DNA of 64,000 nt from JABMPJ01 sp964345005. GTDB taxonomy: Bacteria > Verrucomicrobiota > Kiritimatiellia > UBA8416 > JABMPJ01. Positions 43,257-52,686 of this stretch are shown piece by piece. A program made the position numbers and the translations under genes. The notes below the pieces were generated by a model. That model was not told the DNA's origin, did no database searches, and worked only from the letters and a program-made list of their open reading frames with translations. The number at the start of each line of letters is the position of its first letter. The first letter of the stretch is position 1. The stretch spans positions 18,052-82,051 of the forward strand of contig CAYFPQ010000005.1 in assembly GCA_964345005.1 (NCBI GenBank), in the 5' to 3' direction.

Positions 43257-45710
43257 TTATACGCCCAAGCGGTTCTGGCGGATCTTCTCTGCGGAGGTCT
43301 GGTTGGTGGTTACCTGGTGACCTTCCAGGGGGATGATCTGCGTGTGGATGGCGTCGAGGATCCAGTCCGGCTGCGGGAAGAATGCGTCTTCCAGCTCGTA
43401 GGCCGGGGTGATCCAGTTGCGCGAGCCTACCACTGCAGGCGGGGCGTCGAGATAGTCGAACGCCATCTGCGAGAGGTTGGCTGCGATGCTCTGCATCACA
43501 GAGCCACGCTCACAAGCGTCGGAGGAGAGCAAAACGCGCCCGGTCTTCTTGACCGACTCCACCAGCGGCTCGTAGTCGAGCGGGTTGATGCAGCGGCAGT
43601 CCCAGATGTCGGCAGTCATGCCATACTTCTCCTTCAGCGTGTCAGCCGCTTCCAGCGCACGGTAGAGCGTGGCGCCGATCGTGATGATCGTGATGTCGTC
43701 ACCGTCGCGGCGCTTGGCCGGTGGGCCGAGCGGTACTTCGTAATACGCTTCCGGTACCTCGTCCTCGAACAGTTCTCCGATGTCGTACAGACGCTGGCTT
43801 TCGAAGAACACGACCGGGTCGGTACCGCTCAACGCGGCATTCAGCATGCCCTTGGCGTCGTACGGGGTGACCGGGAAGACCACCTTCAGGCCAGGGATAT
43901 GGTTCACCAGCGCACTCCAGTCCTGCGAGTGCTGGGCACCATACTTGGAGCCAACCGAGACGCGCATCACGAGCGGCATCTCCAGAATGCCGGCGGACAT
44001 GCTCTGCCACTTCGACATCTGGTTGAAGATCTCGTCACCGGCACGCCCCATGAAGTCGCAGTACATCAGCTCGACAAGCGCACGACCGCCTTCAAGAGCG
44101 TAACCGACACCCGTACCCACGATCGCCGCTTCGGAGATCGGGGAGTTGAACAGGCGATGGTAGGGTAGCGCCTCGGTCAAGCCGCGGTAGCAGGCGAATG
44201 CACCGCCCCAGTCACGGTTCTCTTCACCGTAAGCCACGGCGGTGGGGTCTTCTTTGAAGCGATGCAGGACCGCCTCGAAGATCGCGTCACGGAACTGGAA
44301 GACCTTGTTCTTGGCAACCGGCTTGCCATCCACGACACCAGCACGCGAGCGGCGGGCAAGCTGCTTAACGCGCGGGTTGTCTTCGCCGCCGTCGAGTAGC
44401 TCGGGCTCACGGTCGTCGAGCACGGGCTTCGTGTTGTTGGAGAACATCACGTCCTCAATGAAGTTCGGCTCGATGTGCGGCGACACGCTGTCGTCGATGG
44501 CCAGCTTCATCGCTGTCGAAGTCACGCCAGTGATGTCGGCCCGGAGGGCATCCACGTCGGAATCGCTCAGGGCGCCCGAGGCGATCAGCTCACCGGCCAG
44601 CCACTCGATCGAGTCCTGCGACTCCCACAACGCGATTTCATCCTTGTCGCGGTACGACGAGGCGTCGGAGGGGGAATGACCCGAATAACGGTAGGTCAGC
44701 GTATCCAGCAGGACGGGGCCGTGACCCTCGGCGATCAGCTGCTTCTTGCGCTTGATGGCGTCGGCAACGGCGAGGGGGTTGTAGCCATCGACGCGCTCGG
44801 CGTGCATGGCGTCAGCGCTCACACCGGCGCCCATGCGGGCCATGACGTCATAACCCATGGTCTCGGTGGCCGTCTGGCCGCCCATGCCGTAGAAGTTGTT
44901 CATGAAGTTGAAGATGATCGGAAGTCCGCCCTTACGGTCATCCGGCCATAGCGTGTCGAACTGGCTCATGGCCGCGAAGTTGAGCGCTTCCCACACCGGG
45001 CCGCAGCCCATGGAGGCGTCGCCGATGTTGGCGATCACGATACCGTCCTTCAGGTTTACCTTCTTGTACAGCGCGGCGCCGGCAGCGATGTCGGCCGATC
45101 CGCCCACGATGGCGTTGTTCGGGTAGATGCCGAACGGGGTGAAGAAGGCGTGCATCGATCCGCCCAAGCCGCGGTTGAAGCCGGGCTTGCGGGCAAAGAT
45201 TTCAGCCAGCGCGCCGTAGGCCAGGAATTGGCGGGCCAGCGTCTTGACCGAGTCGGCCTTGACGTGGCTCTCGACGATGCCGAGACACTCGCCGTCCATA
45301 AAGGTCTTCATGATTTCCATCAAGGCGTCGTCATCGAGCTTGCGGATGGCGGACATACCCTTGGCGAGAATCTCGCCGTGCGAGCGGTGCGACCCGAAAA
45401 TGTGGTCGTCGATTCCCAGGTGGTAGGCCTGGCCGACCGATGAAGCTTCCTGGCCCATCGAGAGGTGGGCGGGTCCGGGGTGGTTGTACTCCATGCCCTG
45501 GTAGACACCGGCGGTTTTGATCTCGTTCAGCATGAACTCAAACTCGCGGATCAACATCATGTCTTCGAGCATGCCGACCACGGCATCCTTGCCGAGTGCC
45601 TTCACCTCGTCGGCGACACTGGTCTTATAAGCGTTGAGTTCAACGGTGGGGAACTTCATCTTCCCCGGCTTGCGTTCTTTCTTTGGATCTACTATCTGGA
45701 CTTTCGGCAT
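43257..45710 (-). CDS. thiamine-diphosphate-dependent dehydrogenase E1, fused alpha and beta
   Basis: An 817-residue protein joining both E1 chains of a 2-oxoacid or acetoin dehydrogenase. Residues about 45-430 are the alpha part (FGSHRSHGEILAKG, GLGGSMHAF, the TPP/Mg motif GDASMGCGPVWEALNFAA...FMNN, YSGHSPSDASSYR). From about 475 the beta part follows (FRDAIFEAVLHRFKEDP, VAYGEENRDWGGAFACYRGL, FNSPISEAAIVGTGVGYALEG, IWDCRCINPLDYE). Alpha and beta are usually separate genes. It is last in a six-gene operon with E2 and E3, so the complex is complete. Pyruvate, acetoin or a branched 2-oxoacid are all possible substrates; SHRSHGE favours the acetoin/pyruvate group. Confidence 0.88.
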   Translation of the reverse strand: MPKVQIVDPKKERKPGKMKFPTVELNAYKTSVADEVKALGKDAVVGMLEDMMLIREFEFMLNEIKTAGVYQGMEYNHPGPAHLSMGQEASSVGQAYHLGIDDHIFGSHRSHGEILAKGMSAIRKLDDDALMEIMKTFMDGECLGIVESHVKADSVKTLARQFLAYGALAEIFARKPGFNRGLGGSMHAFFTPFGIYPNNAIVGGSADIAAGAALYKKVNLKDGIVIANIGDASMGCGPVWEALNFAAMSQFDTLWPDDRKGGLPIIFNFMNNFYGMGGQTATETMGYDVMARMGAGVSADAMHAERVDGYNPLAVADAIKRKKQLIAEGHGPVLLDTLTYRYSGHSPSDASSYRDKDEIALWESQDSIEWLAGELIASGALSDSDVDALRADITGVTSTAMKLAIDDSVSPHIEPNFIEDVMFSNNTKPVLDDREPELLDGGEDNPRVKQLARRSRAGVVDGKPVAKNKVFQFRDAIFEAVLHRFKEDPTAVAYGEENRDWGGAFACYRGLTEALPYHRLFNSPISEAAIVGTGVGYALEGGRALVELMYCDFMGRAGDEIFNQMSKWQSMSAGILEMPLVMRVSVGSKYGAQHSQDWSALVNHIPGLKVVFPVTPYDAKGMLNAALSGTDPVVFFESQRLYDIGELFEDEVPEAYYEVPLGPPAKRRDGDDITIITIGATLYRALEAADTLKEKYGMTADIWDCRCINPLDYEPLVESVKKTGRVLLSSDACERGSVMQSIAANLSQMAFDYLDAPPAVVGSRNWITPAYELEDAFFPQPDWILDAIHTQIIPLEGHQVTTNQTSAEKIRQNRLGV

Positions 45711-45722
45711 GGTACCTCTCCT

Positions 45723-47069
45723 TTAGTGACTCGTCGTAATCAGCGTATCCCGAATCAGCTCCGACACGGTCGGGTGGGGGAATACAATCTCTTCAATTTC
45801 TTTGACGCGCATCTCAGTCTCGATCATGGCTGCTGCCCCGAAGATCATCTCCGAGCAAGCGCCACCGATCATGTGGACGCCCAACAGTATGTTCGTCTCG
45901 GCATGGACAATGACCTTGCATACACCGCGACCGTCGCTGTGCTCGGCGAGGAAACGTCCGCTGGCCATCATCGGCATCTTACCGACCTTCACCGGGATGC
46001 CCTGTTCCTTGGCCTGGTCCTCGGTGAGGCCGGCCGTGGCGACCTCGGGCGTGGTGTAGATCACGCCAGGAATCGCGTTATCGCGGAAGCGATCGGGTCG
46101 CCCGCATAGGTTATGCACCACGACCTCACCCATACGCGAAGCGGAGTGGGCCAGCCACTGTTTGCCCGTCACGTCGCCAATAGCGTAGACACCGGGAACA
46201 TTGGTGGCGCACGTGTCGTCCACCTTGATCCCGCGACGATCGAAGTCGACCTTCAGATCCTCGAGTCCGAGCCCCTCAACGTTGCAGGTGCGCCCGGTTG
46301 CTACCAACACGTGGCTCGCCTTGACGGACTCCTGTTTGTCGCCTACCGAGAAGGTTACTTCGCCTTCGCCGATCGATTCGACACGGGCACCGACGTGGAA
46401 CGTGATGTTGCGCTTCGTGAGTTCCTGGCGCAGCATCTTGGCGATCTCCGCATCCACAGCAGGGCAGATCTCCGGGAGCATCTCGACCACGGTCACCGGC
46501 ACGCCCAGCGTTCCGAAGAAACAGGCGAACTCGCAACCGATCACGCCACCACCCACGACCACGAGGCTCTCGGGCATCGCGTCGATGTCGAGCAGGCGGG
46601 TGGAGTCGTAGACGCAGTCGTTGTCGATGCCCGGGATCGGCGGTTTGGCGGGGGAGGAGCCGACGGCGATCATGATGCTGTCGCCCTCGTATACCTCGTC
46701 GCCAACCTGTACCGTGCGGTTGGAGACCAGCTTGGCCGTGCCGTTGACAACTGTGACCTTGTTGCGCTTCATGAGGCCCGCTATGCCCTTGCGGAGTGTA
46801 TCGATTACCTTCTGCTTGCGTGCCATGACGGTGGCCAGGTCGAACGTGGTGTTCTCGGTCTTCACACCATACGCCTCACCATGCGTGGCGTAGTGGTAGA
46901 CCTTGGCCGAGTTCAGGAGCGTCTTGGACGGGATGCAGCCACAGTTGAGGCAGACACCGCCCAGCTCGCCTTTTTCAATCAGCAGGACCTTCTTGCCCTG
47001 TTCCCCGGCGCGTTCGGCCGCGACGTAACCGCCCGGACCCGCACCGATAACGATCAGATCATAACTCAT
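45723..47069 (-). CDS. lpdA: dihydrolipoyl dehydrogenase (E3)
   Basis: A 448-residue flavoprotein disulphide reductase. It has the FAD motif VIGAGPGGYVAAERAG, the redox disulphide C-x4-C in GGVCLNCGCIPSKTLL (with an extra Cys between the two), the NAD motif VVVGGGVIGCEFACFFGTLG, and the C-terminal FPHPTVSELI with the active-site His-Glu pair. It reoxidises the lipoyl arm of the E2 encoded just upstream. The 12-base space to the E1 gene and 70-base space to E2 fit one operon. Confidence 0.95.
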   Translation of the reverse strand: MSYDLIVIGAGPGGYVAAERAGEQGKKVLLIEKGELGGVCLNCGCIPSKTLLNSAKVYHYATHGEAYGVKTENTTFDLATVMARKQKVIDTLRKGIAGLMKRNKVTVVNGTAKLVSNRTVQVGDEVYEGDSIMIAVGSSPAKPPIPGIDNDCVYDSTRLLDIDAMPESLVVVGGGVIGCEFACFFGTLGVPVTVVEMLPEICPAVDAEIAKMLRQELTKRNITFHVGARVESIGEGEVTFSVGDKQESVKASHVLVATGRTCNVEGLGLEDLKVDFDRRGIKVDDTCATNVPGVYAIGDVTGKQWLAHSASRMGEVVVHNLCGRPDRFRDNAIPGVIYTTPEVATAGLTEDQAKEQGIPVKVGKMPMMASGRFLAEHSDGRGVCKVIVHAETNILLGVHMIGGACSEMIFGAAAMIETEMRVKEIEEIVFPHPTVSELIRDTLITTSH

Positions 47070-47104
47070 TCACTTTTCTCCAGTTCTTGAAACGCCCGGT
47101 TGAG

Positions 47105-47141
47105 GATGCATCTCGCTTCCCGTATCCCGCATCCCCTCTTT
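47105..47141. repeat. short 'cccgtatcccgcatccc' word repeat
   Basis: In the 70-base gap between E2 and E3 genes, a pyrimidine-rich word (ccgtatcc, cgcatccc) repeats at about 8-base period. I recall such strings in intergenic DNA of related genomes; function unknown. Confidence 0.4.
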
Positions 47142-48483
47142 ACTGCGCGAGCGTCAGCTCAAAGTTCTCCAGCGACGTGCAGAGCGTTTTCAGGAAACGC
47201 GCTGCAGGGGCACCATCAACGACCTGGTGATCCACAGTCAGGCTCAGGTTGATCGACTGCACGTGCTTCACCTCGCCATCCTTCATGACCGGCTTGAGCG
47301 ACAGGCCGCCCACACCGAGGATTGCGACTTCCGGAATATTGAGAACCGGCGTGAAACTCTCGACCCCAAGCATCCCCATGTTCGTGATCGTAAACGTACC
47401 GCCCTGCAGCAGGTCCGGGTTGATGCTGCCGGTCTGGCAGTTGGCGATCAGTGGCTTCACTGCTGTTGAGAGCTGGCTCAACGTGAGCTGGTCGGCGCCA
47501 TGCACCACGGGAACCATCAGACCGCGCTCGGTATCGGTTGCGATGCCAAGGTTGACGTAGGGGTACTGCACGGTCCTGTCACCGAGGAAGTGCGCGTTGA
47601 TCTCGGGCGATACACGTAGCGCCTGCACGGTGGCGTAGGCGACGATATCGTTGATTGTGATATTCGGCAGACCCAGCGCTTCGCCCTGTATCTTCACCTT
47701 GGCGCGGTAGGCCATGATGCCGGTGGCATCGAAGCTCATGTTCATCGTGAGCTGTGCCGTGGTCGAGAGCGACTCGTGCATCTTGCCTGCAATCAGCTTG
47801 CGGATGCCGGTCAGCGGAACGACGTTCGGCTCGCCCGTCGGTGCGGCCGGGGCTGCAGCGGCAGCCGGGGCAGCGCCAAGATCTCCAGCCAAGACCATGC
47901 CTCCCGGGCCGGAGCCGGCGGCAGGGGCGGCCAGGCCTGTAGCGGCAGCTGCTTCACGGGCGGCGGCACTGAGACGGGGTTGGCCAGCCGCGGCGGCTTC
48001 AACATCGCGCTCGATCACGCGGCCTTCGGGGCCGGAACCAGCCAACGCCCCGGCGTCAACACCGGTCTCGGCTGCACGTTTGCGGGCACGCGGGCTGATG
48101 CCAACGGGTTTGGCGCCGCTGCCAATGGCAGGGGCGGCAGCGGGCACTTCTGTGGGCGCTGCGGCGGCCGGTTCTTCCGGTGTGGCCTCGGATGCGGCTT
48201 CAGCACCACCGGTGCCATTCGGCTTCAGATCAGAGGCGTCTTCGCCTGCTTCGCCGACCGCGGCAATGTTCATCAGAACAGGAATGTCGTCGCCCTCATC
48301 GAAGAAGCGCGCCACGAGCGTTCCGCCAGCGGGGCTTTCCACTTCGAAGACGGCTTTGTCGGTTTCAATACTGGCCACAGGCGTGCCTTCCTCAATGGTC
48401 TCGCCAATGTCTGCCAGCCACTCCACAAGGATACAGCTCTCAACGGACTGTCCCTGCCTCGGCATAATGATCGGTGTTGCCAT
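47140..48483 (-). CDS. dihydrolipoamide acyltransferase (E2) with two subunit-binding-like repeats
   Basis: A 447-residue E2. Lipoyl domain, residues 1-80, with Lys43 in ETDKAVFEVESP; an Ala/Pro-rich linker; a peripheral-subunit-binding domain at 128-164 (ISPRARKRAAETGVDAGALA); and a second, Ala-rich and degenerate copy at 170-204 (LSAAAREAAAATGLAAPAAG). Another linker precedes the catalytic acyltransferase domain from about 218, ending with LTVDHQVVDGAPAARFL, where HxxxDG is the active-site motif. It forms the core of the complex with the neighbouring E1 and E3. Two binding-domain copies are unusual. Confidence 0.92.
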   Translation of the reverse strand: MATPIIMPRQGQSVESCILVEWLADIGETIEEGTPVASIETDKAVFEVESPAGGTLVARFFDEGDDIPVLMNIAAVGEAGEDASDLKPNGTGGAEAASEATPEEPAAAAPTEVPAAAPAIGSGAKPVGISPRARKRAAETGVDAGALAGSGPEGRVIERDVEAAAAGQPRLSAAAREAAAATGLAAPAAGSGPGGMVLAGDLGAAPAAAAAPAAPTGEPNVVPLTGIRKLIAGKMHESLSTTAQLTMNMSFDATGIMAYRAKVKIQGEALGLPNITINDIVAYATVQALRVSPEINAHFLGDRTVQYPYVNLGIATDTERGLMVPVVHGADQLTLSQLSTAVKPLIANCQTGSINPDLLQGGTFTITNMGMLGVESFTPVLNIPEVAILGVGGLSLKPVMKDGEVKHVQSINLSLTVDHQVVDGAPAARFLKTLCTSLENFELTLAQ

Positions 48484-48520
48484 ACTAGTTCTCCTTGTCT
48501 TTTAGTCGCGGTAAACCGCA

Positions 48521-48583
48521 TCCAAATCGAAATCAAAATCGGGATTGAAATCGATTGCGATACCGATTTCGACTTCGATAACT
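48521..48583. repeat. 'aaatcgaaatc' word repeat with inverted copies
   Basis: aaatcgaaatcaaaatcggg and attgaaatcgattgc on one side, accgatttcgacttcgataa on the other: a 6-base period word and its reverse complement. It occupies the 113-base gap between the SDR and E2 genes. Confidence 0.55.
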
Positions 48584-48596
48584 CCCACGAAAAAAC

Positions 48597-49400
48597 CTAC
48601 CTCATCTCTTGCCCGCCGGTGACGTTGATCGCCTGGCCGGTCATGTAGGAGGAGAGGTCGGATGCCAGGTAAACCAGCATGTTTCCCACGTCCTCGTACT
48701 CGCAGCCGCGGCGTAGCGGCACCTGGTTCATGTAGAACTGCTTTACGTCCTCAATCGTTTCGGCGCCCGCGACCTTGCCGGCTTCGAGGTACTGCTTAAA
48801 CAGACCTCTTTCGGGGTCGGTCCAAAGTGTGCCGCTCAGCAGGTTGCCGGGGCAGATCGCGTTGCAGCGGATCCCCAGCGGAGCCAGCTCAAGCGCCACG
48901 CTCTGCACGAGGCCAATGCCACCGAACTTGCTGGCAGCGTAGGCGCTGTTCGCGGCGCTGCCTTTCTTGCCCGACTTGGAGCTGATCGCGATCATCGAGC
49001 CGTTGCCTTGTTCCTTCATGATACGGGCGGCGTGCTTGAAAGTGAGGAAGGTCCCGAGCAGATTAACGTTCATGACTGCCTGCCACTTACCGGCGTCGGC
49101 CTCGGCGATCGGTTCGGCAATCAGGATGGCGGCGTTCGCGACCACCACGTCGACACGGCCGAACTCATCGACGGCCAGCTTGAAGAGCGCTTCGACATTG
49201 CCCTCGTCGGAAACGTCCACCTTCATCGACAAGGCCTGTCCGCCCGCCTCGACAATCTTAGCGGCGGTGCCTGCAGCGCCCTCTTCGTTCATGTCACCGA
49301 TGACGACCTTACAGCCTTCGGTGGCAAGGCGAAGGCAGAGCGCCTCACCCAGGCCCTGGGCCCCACCAGTAACAACGGCAATCTTGTCTTTCAACATCAT
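48597..49400 (-). CDS. SDR-family dehydrogenase (sorbitol-6-phosphate dehydrogenase-like)
   Basis: A 267-residue classical SDR: TGGAQGLG, an Asp ending beta-2 (VIGDMNEEG) that favours NAD, NAAI in place of NNAG, catalytic Ser in AISSKSGKKG, YAASK, and a C-terminal MTGQAINVTGGQEM. The layout, with a short insertion KVAGAETIEDVKQFYMNQVPL, resembles SrlD (sorbitol-6-phosphate 2-dehydrogenase). It sits between an MDR dehydrogenase and the E2 gene in one operon. Oxidation of an alditol phosphate to a ketose phosphate is a plausible role, not shown. The start could be either of two adjacent ATGs. Confidence 0.85.
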   Translation of the reverse strand: MMLKDKIAVVTGGAQGLGEALCLRLATEGCKVVIGDMNEEGAAGTAAKIVEAGGQALSMKVDVSDEGNVEALFKLAVDEFGRVDVVVANAAILIAEPIAEADAGKWQAVMNVNLLGTFLTFKHAARIMKEQGNGSMIAISSKSGKKGSAANSAYAASKFGGIGLVQSVALELAPLGIRCNAICPGNLLSGTLWTDPERGLFKQYLEAGKVAGAETIEDVKQFYMNQVPLRRGCEYEDVGNMLVYLASDLSSYMTGQAINVTGGQEMR

Positions 49401-49428
49401 CTGTCTGCGTTCCTTCGTTGTGGCCCTG

Positions 49429-49523
49429 GTCCCGGCCCGCTCGGAGATCGGGCCCTACCTCGCCTTTGGCGAAGATAGGCCCATTGCTGGGTAGGGCGAG
49501 CTGTCCCCAGCGAGCCGCGATAC
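49429..49523. repeat. GC-rich imperfect palindromes between the MDR and SDR genes
   Basis: gggccctacctcgcc pairs imperfectly with ggcgaagataggccc (49450-49481), followed by gggtagggcgagctgtcccc and agcgagccgcg. The style is that of word-like repeats elsewhere in the window. It fills most of the 127-base gap. Confidence 0.5.
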
Positions 49524-49527
49524 TTAA

Positions 49528-51183
49528 CTATGCGTAGTGCGCCAGTAGCGCCTCTTCCGCCTCCTTGGTCCATACCCCGTTCTCGAGCTTGGCCGCGACC
49601 TCCGGCAGCGTAGCGGTCAGATCCGCCAGCAGCGTCAATTTCAACCCCTTGCATGACGGGTAGACCATAATCTTGCCCGGGACCTCCTGGTTCTCGACTT
49701 TGCGGATGCCAAGCACGGCATCGTCCAAGCCAGAGATAGCGGCCACTGAAACGTTGGTGTCGATGGCGCCTTCGGCAACGTGATTAAGGACAATCTGGAT
49801 GTCATCCATGGTGGAGCCGGAGGTGCCGACGAAGTAGAGCTGGTTGGCGCAGTAGAAATCCAGGTCGATCTCGCCATATTTCTCGGCCGGGATGCCGGCG
49901 AAGATGTCGATGATGCCCTTGGGTGCGCAGCTCGTGACCGCGCTGGCAACCAGCGCCGGTACCGGCGCCATTACGACCTGCATGTCAAACTTCACGTCCG
50001 GCTGGGTCTGGGTTGGGTTGTAGCCCACGTAGGTGGTGCCGTTGGCGGCAGCGGTGGGCTCGGCGATCTTCGCCAGTGCTTCGAGTCGCTCGTCGCTGAG
50101 GTCGGCAGCGTAGACGGTGACACCGTCACCAACGCAGAGGTCGCGGATTACGTGGGTGACGCCCATGGGACCAGCCGCGCCGATCACGTTGACCTTATCG
50201 CCCTTGCGCATCTCGCACCGCTCGGGAATGGATGCCAGGGCATCGGCTGGATCGCCGCCGGCCGTGCCGGCGATTCGGAAACGACGGTAATGGATGCAGC
50301 CGACGGCCGTCATGACCGGCTTGCCGAAGGTCTCGCCGCACTGACATATGACGAAATGCGCGCCCTTCTTGCCTTTGGCAAAGAGGGCGGTCATCACATC
50401 GGCGTCAGCGCCGAAGTAGATAATGTCGTCGAAATGATCGTCCGGTACTTCGTCCAGGCTGGTCGCTGCCCCTTCGGCCGTGCAGCCGGAACCATCGAGG
50501 TTGACCCGGACACGCTCGGCCGACCGATCGTTGGCGCTGAAGAAGGTATGCGCGGCATCCTTATCGCCGCGCGTGCTGGAGACGACCAGTAGGTTGCCGC
50601 CTGCCTTCAACCCCTGGCGCTGCACTTCCTGGTAGGCGTCTTCGCTGCAGGCCCACGGCTCGGAGAGGGCGAAGGCCGATGCGGCGCGCTGATTGGCCGG
50701 AGCACTCAGCAGCATGGAGATGCCGTCGGGCGAGATAATGACACGCTCGTCGAGCAGAACGTACTCCTGCAGGGCGCCCTCGAAGTTGTAACCGAAGGCT
50801 CCGTTCGAGTTGGCGGTTTCGATCCAGCGCCAGTCGGCCTGAACCATGTAGCGTTCACCCACCTTGAAGCGCTCGACCTGGTCGCCCACCGCGATGATCT
50901 CCACGACCGGCTCGTGTCCCGGCACGGTCGGCTCCTCGCCCGGAACATAGGCAGGAATCTCCTGCAGTATGGCCGGATCCATGCCCGCAACGACCTCGGA
51001 CTTGCGGACGTGTCCCGAGAACTGCTTCAGCAGTTTGAGGTCCGAGAAACAGAGTCCCACCACGACGACCTTGCACAGGATCTGGTGGTCGCCGGGCTGG
51101 TGGACGGCCTTTTCTTCGTTCAGGATAAGCTCGTCCGGTCCGACAAGCTGTACGGCGCGCTGGGTGCTGGGTGTGGTGGTCAT
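49528..51183 (-). CDS. MDR-family zinc-type alcohol dehydrogenase (SorE-like), enlarged
   Basis: A 551-residue medium-chain dehydrogenase, longer than the usual 350-410. The N-terminal catalytic fold has Cys in VVVGLCFSDLKLL and the GHE motif in VPGHEPVVEI; the structural-zinc cysteine cluster is absent. A nucleotide-binding strand lies at VNVIGAAGPMGVTHVI. The general pattern resembles L-sorbose-1-phosphate reductase. An extra region of about 100 residues before the GxxG motif (GGNLLVVSSTRGDKDAAHTF...) and a long C-terminal tail account for the size. It lies 9 bases after the PHP gene, so the two are coupled. Substrate probably a sugar or alditol phosphate. Confidence 0.78.
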   Translation of the reverse strand: MTTTPSTQRAVQLVGPDELILNEEKAVHQPGDHQILCKVVVVGLCFSDLKLLKQFSGHVRKSEVVAGMDPAILQEIPAYVPGEEPTVPGHEPVVEIIAVGDQVERFKVGERYMVQADWRWIETANSNGAFGYNFEGALQEYVLLDERVIISPDGISMLLSAPANQRAASAFALSEPWACSEDAYQEVQRQGLKAGGNLLVVSSTRGDKDAAHTFFSANDRSAERVRVNLDGSGCTAEGAATSLDEVPDDHFDDIIYFGADADVMTALFAKGKKGAHFVICQCGETFGKPVMTAVGCIHYRRFRIAGTAGGDPADALASIPERCEMRKGDKVNVIGAAGPMGVTHVIRDLCVGDGVTVYAADLSDERLEALAKIAEPTAAANGTTYVGYNPTQTQPDVKFDMQVVMAPVPALVASAVTSCAPKGIIDIFAGIPAEKYGEIDLDFYCANQLYFVGTSGSTMDDIQIVLNHVAEGAIDTNVSVAAISGLDDAVLGIRKVENQEVPGKIMVYPSCKGLKLTLLADLTATLPEVAAKLENGVWTKEAEEALLAHYA

Positions 51184-51192
51184 GCCTGTGTC

Positions 51193-52524
51193 CTACAGTA
51201 AGCCCAGAATCTCGTCCGGGGTGGTTGTCGCGTTGATGCCGGCCAGGCGGTCTCCGTGTTCGGGTGCGAACCGTGATCCGAACGCTTCGTAGAAGCTGTT
51301 CTTCTCTTCCGTGCTCGCGAATGCCAGTGCGGCCCAGTCTCCCAGGTAACCGAGACCCGCGGCAGCCTGGAGTACCGAGTGGGCATAGACAATATGCATG
51401 CCCTTGAAAAACAGGGGAACGAGGGGCTTCAGCTCGTCGGAATCGAAGTCGTCCACAAACTTGTTGCCCGGACTATTCATTTCGGTGCCGACCAGTATGG
51501 GGAGATGTAGCGCCTCGGCGTGTTCGACGAAGTCATAGAGATTCGCGAGCTTCTGGTCCTTAACCCCGGCGGTAAAATTGCGATCCGGAATAATGTTTAC
51601 AGCCGCGGCGCCGCAGGCCATGGAGATATCGAACAGCTCGTCCATACACTGCTCGCCGTCGGAGGTGCCGTCGAGCCATGTCAGGGCAGGGATGGCATTG
51701 GACTGCAGGATAAAACGGTTCATGTCGACCATGGTAGGGAACGTGTCGGGGCCGGGTTGGACATAGCCGACGCCTCCGCGTTTCATGGTCTTGGCCCGAA
51801 TAACGCCCTGGAGCTTGCCGCCGTCAGGTAGATCGAGCTCCGTCTCATCGACACGAAGCTTCTTGCACCAGAATGCCGCAAGATCGGCGGCGTTAGGGAA
51901 TACCTCCGCGGCTTTGCGTGCATAGGCGAGGCATACATGGCGTTCGGTAGCATTACCGTTGGGGGTCAGCGGTTTAACATCGGATTCGTAGTCCAGCTCG
52001 ACCGGGGTGGTGTAGGCGTTGACACGTGAAAGCAGTCCGCGAGTGCGGTCATTGGCACGTTTACGCATATCGGTGAGAAATGCATCGGCTTCCAGGGGGA
52101 GGGTTGTCGTGGTGAACCCCAGCCCCATGTGATAGGCGACGCCCGGCTCGCCCGGCGAGTTGAGTTCTCGGTCGGCAAATTCCGGGACGAAGACGCGCGA
52201 CTCCACGCTGACGCAGCCCTTGAGCTTGAGCAATGCCGAGGCGGCGATGAACTCGTCGAGAGCATCCAGCACGTCGAAATCGACAATTCCCCCCGCTGCG
52301 AGACCGCGCTGCTTGGCCAGCCAGGCGAAGTGGGAAGGGGAGTAGCCGTACGCATTATAGGAGTAGAAGGTGTGCGCATGGCAGTTCAGGTGGGTGCCGA
52401 CTGGTGGAAACTGGTCGTTACCGGCCGCACACAGCCTCTCAAGTGCCCTGCGGCGCTCGGAAGGGTCAAAGCTGTCGAGTGCCGCTACATCGGCCTCTGG
52501 TGTTGTTTGGCTTCCGGTTTTCAT
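51193..52524 (-). CDS. PHP-superfamily metal-dependent protein
   Basis: A 443-residue protein. Residues 41-65 have the PHP start THLNCHAHTFYSYNAYGYSP with H-x-H metal ligands, followed by IVDFDVLDALDEF; later GTEMNSPGNKFVDDF and YAHSVLQ supply likely further ligands. PHP proteins are phosphoesterases (histidinol phosphatase, polymerase exonuclease and others). As first gene of a sugar-phosphate operon it might remove or move a phosphate, but it could also be an isomerase or aldolase-type member. It is divergent from the DeoR regulator at 52687. Confidence 0.72.
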   Translation of the reverse strand: MKTGSQTTPEADVAALDSFDPSERRRALERLCAAGNDQFPPVGTHLNCHAHTFYSYNAYGYSPSHFAWLAKQRGLAAGGIVDFDVLDALDEFIAASALLKLKGCVSVESRVFVPEFADRELNSPGEPGVAYHMGLGFTTTTLPLEADAFLTDMRKRANDRTRGLLSRVNAYTTPVELDYESDVKPLTPNGNATERHVCLAYARKAAEVFPNAADLAAFWCKKLRVDETELDLPDGGKLQGVIRAKTMKRGGVGYVQPGPDTFPTMVDMNRFILQSNAIPALTWLDGTSDGEQCMDELFDISMACGAAAVNIIPDRNFTAGVKDQKLANLYDFVEHAEALHLPILVGTEMNSPGNKFVDDFDSDELKPLVPLFFKGMHIVYAHSVLQAAAGLGYLGDWAALAFASTEEKNSFYEAFGSRFAPEHGDRLAGINATTTPDEILGLL

Positions 52525-52606
52525 GTCAATTCTCTCGCAAAACAGCCAATATAGACTTGAATTCGTCCGAATGTGTCCGTTTGTGTGGGTTTATCCCATT
52601 TACGCG

Positions 52607-52635
52607 TTGACAAGTCAAATGTAATCAAATACTTT
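52607..52635 (+). promoter_or_regulatory. sigma-70-type promoter of the DeoR regulator
   Basis: TTGACA (52607-52612), a 17-base spacer and TACTTT (52630-52635), 52 bases before ATG 52687. Upstream gtccgaatgtgtccgtttgt contains short direct repeats (gtccg, gtgt) that may be regulator half-sites in the 162-base divergent gap. Confidence 0.55.
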
Positions 52636-52686
52636 TTTCGGCATCATCTGGTGATTTCGCTGGATGACGAGGTAGAGAGCGAAGTT

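Noticed and set aside
43134..44168. Plus-strand open frames opposite the E1 gene
   Set aside because: Antisense shadows of the GC-rich E1 coding sequence; no motifs.
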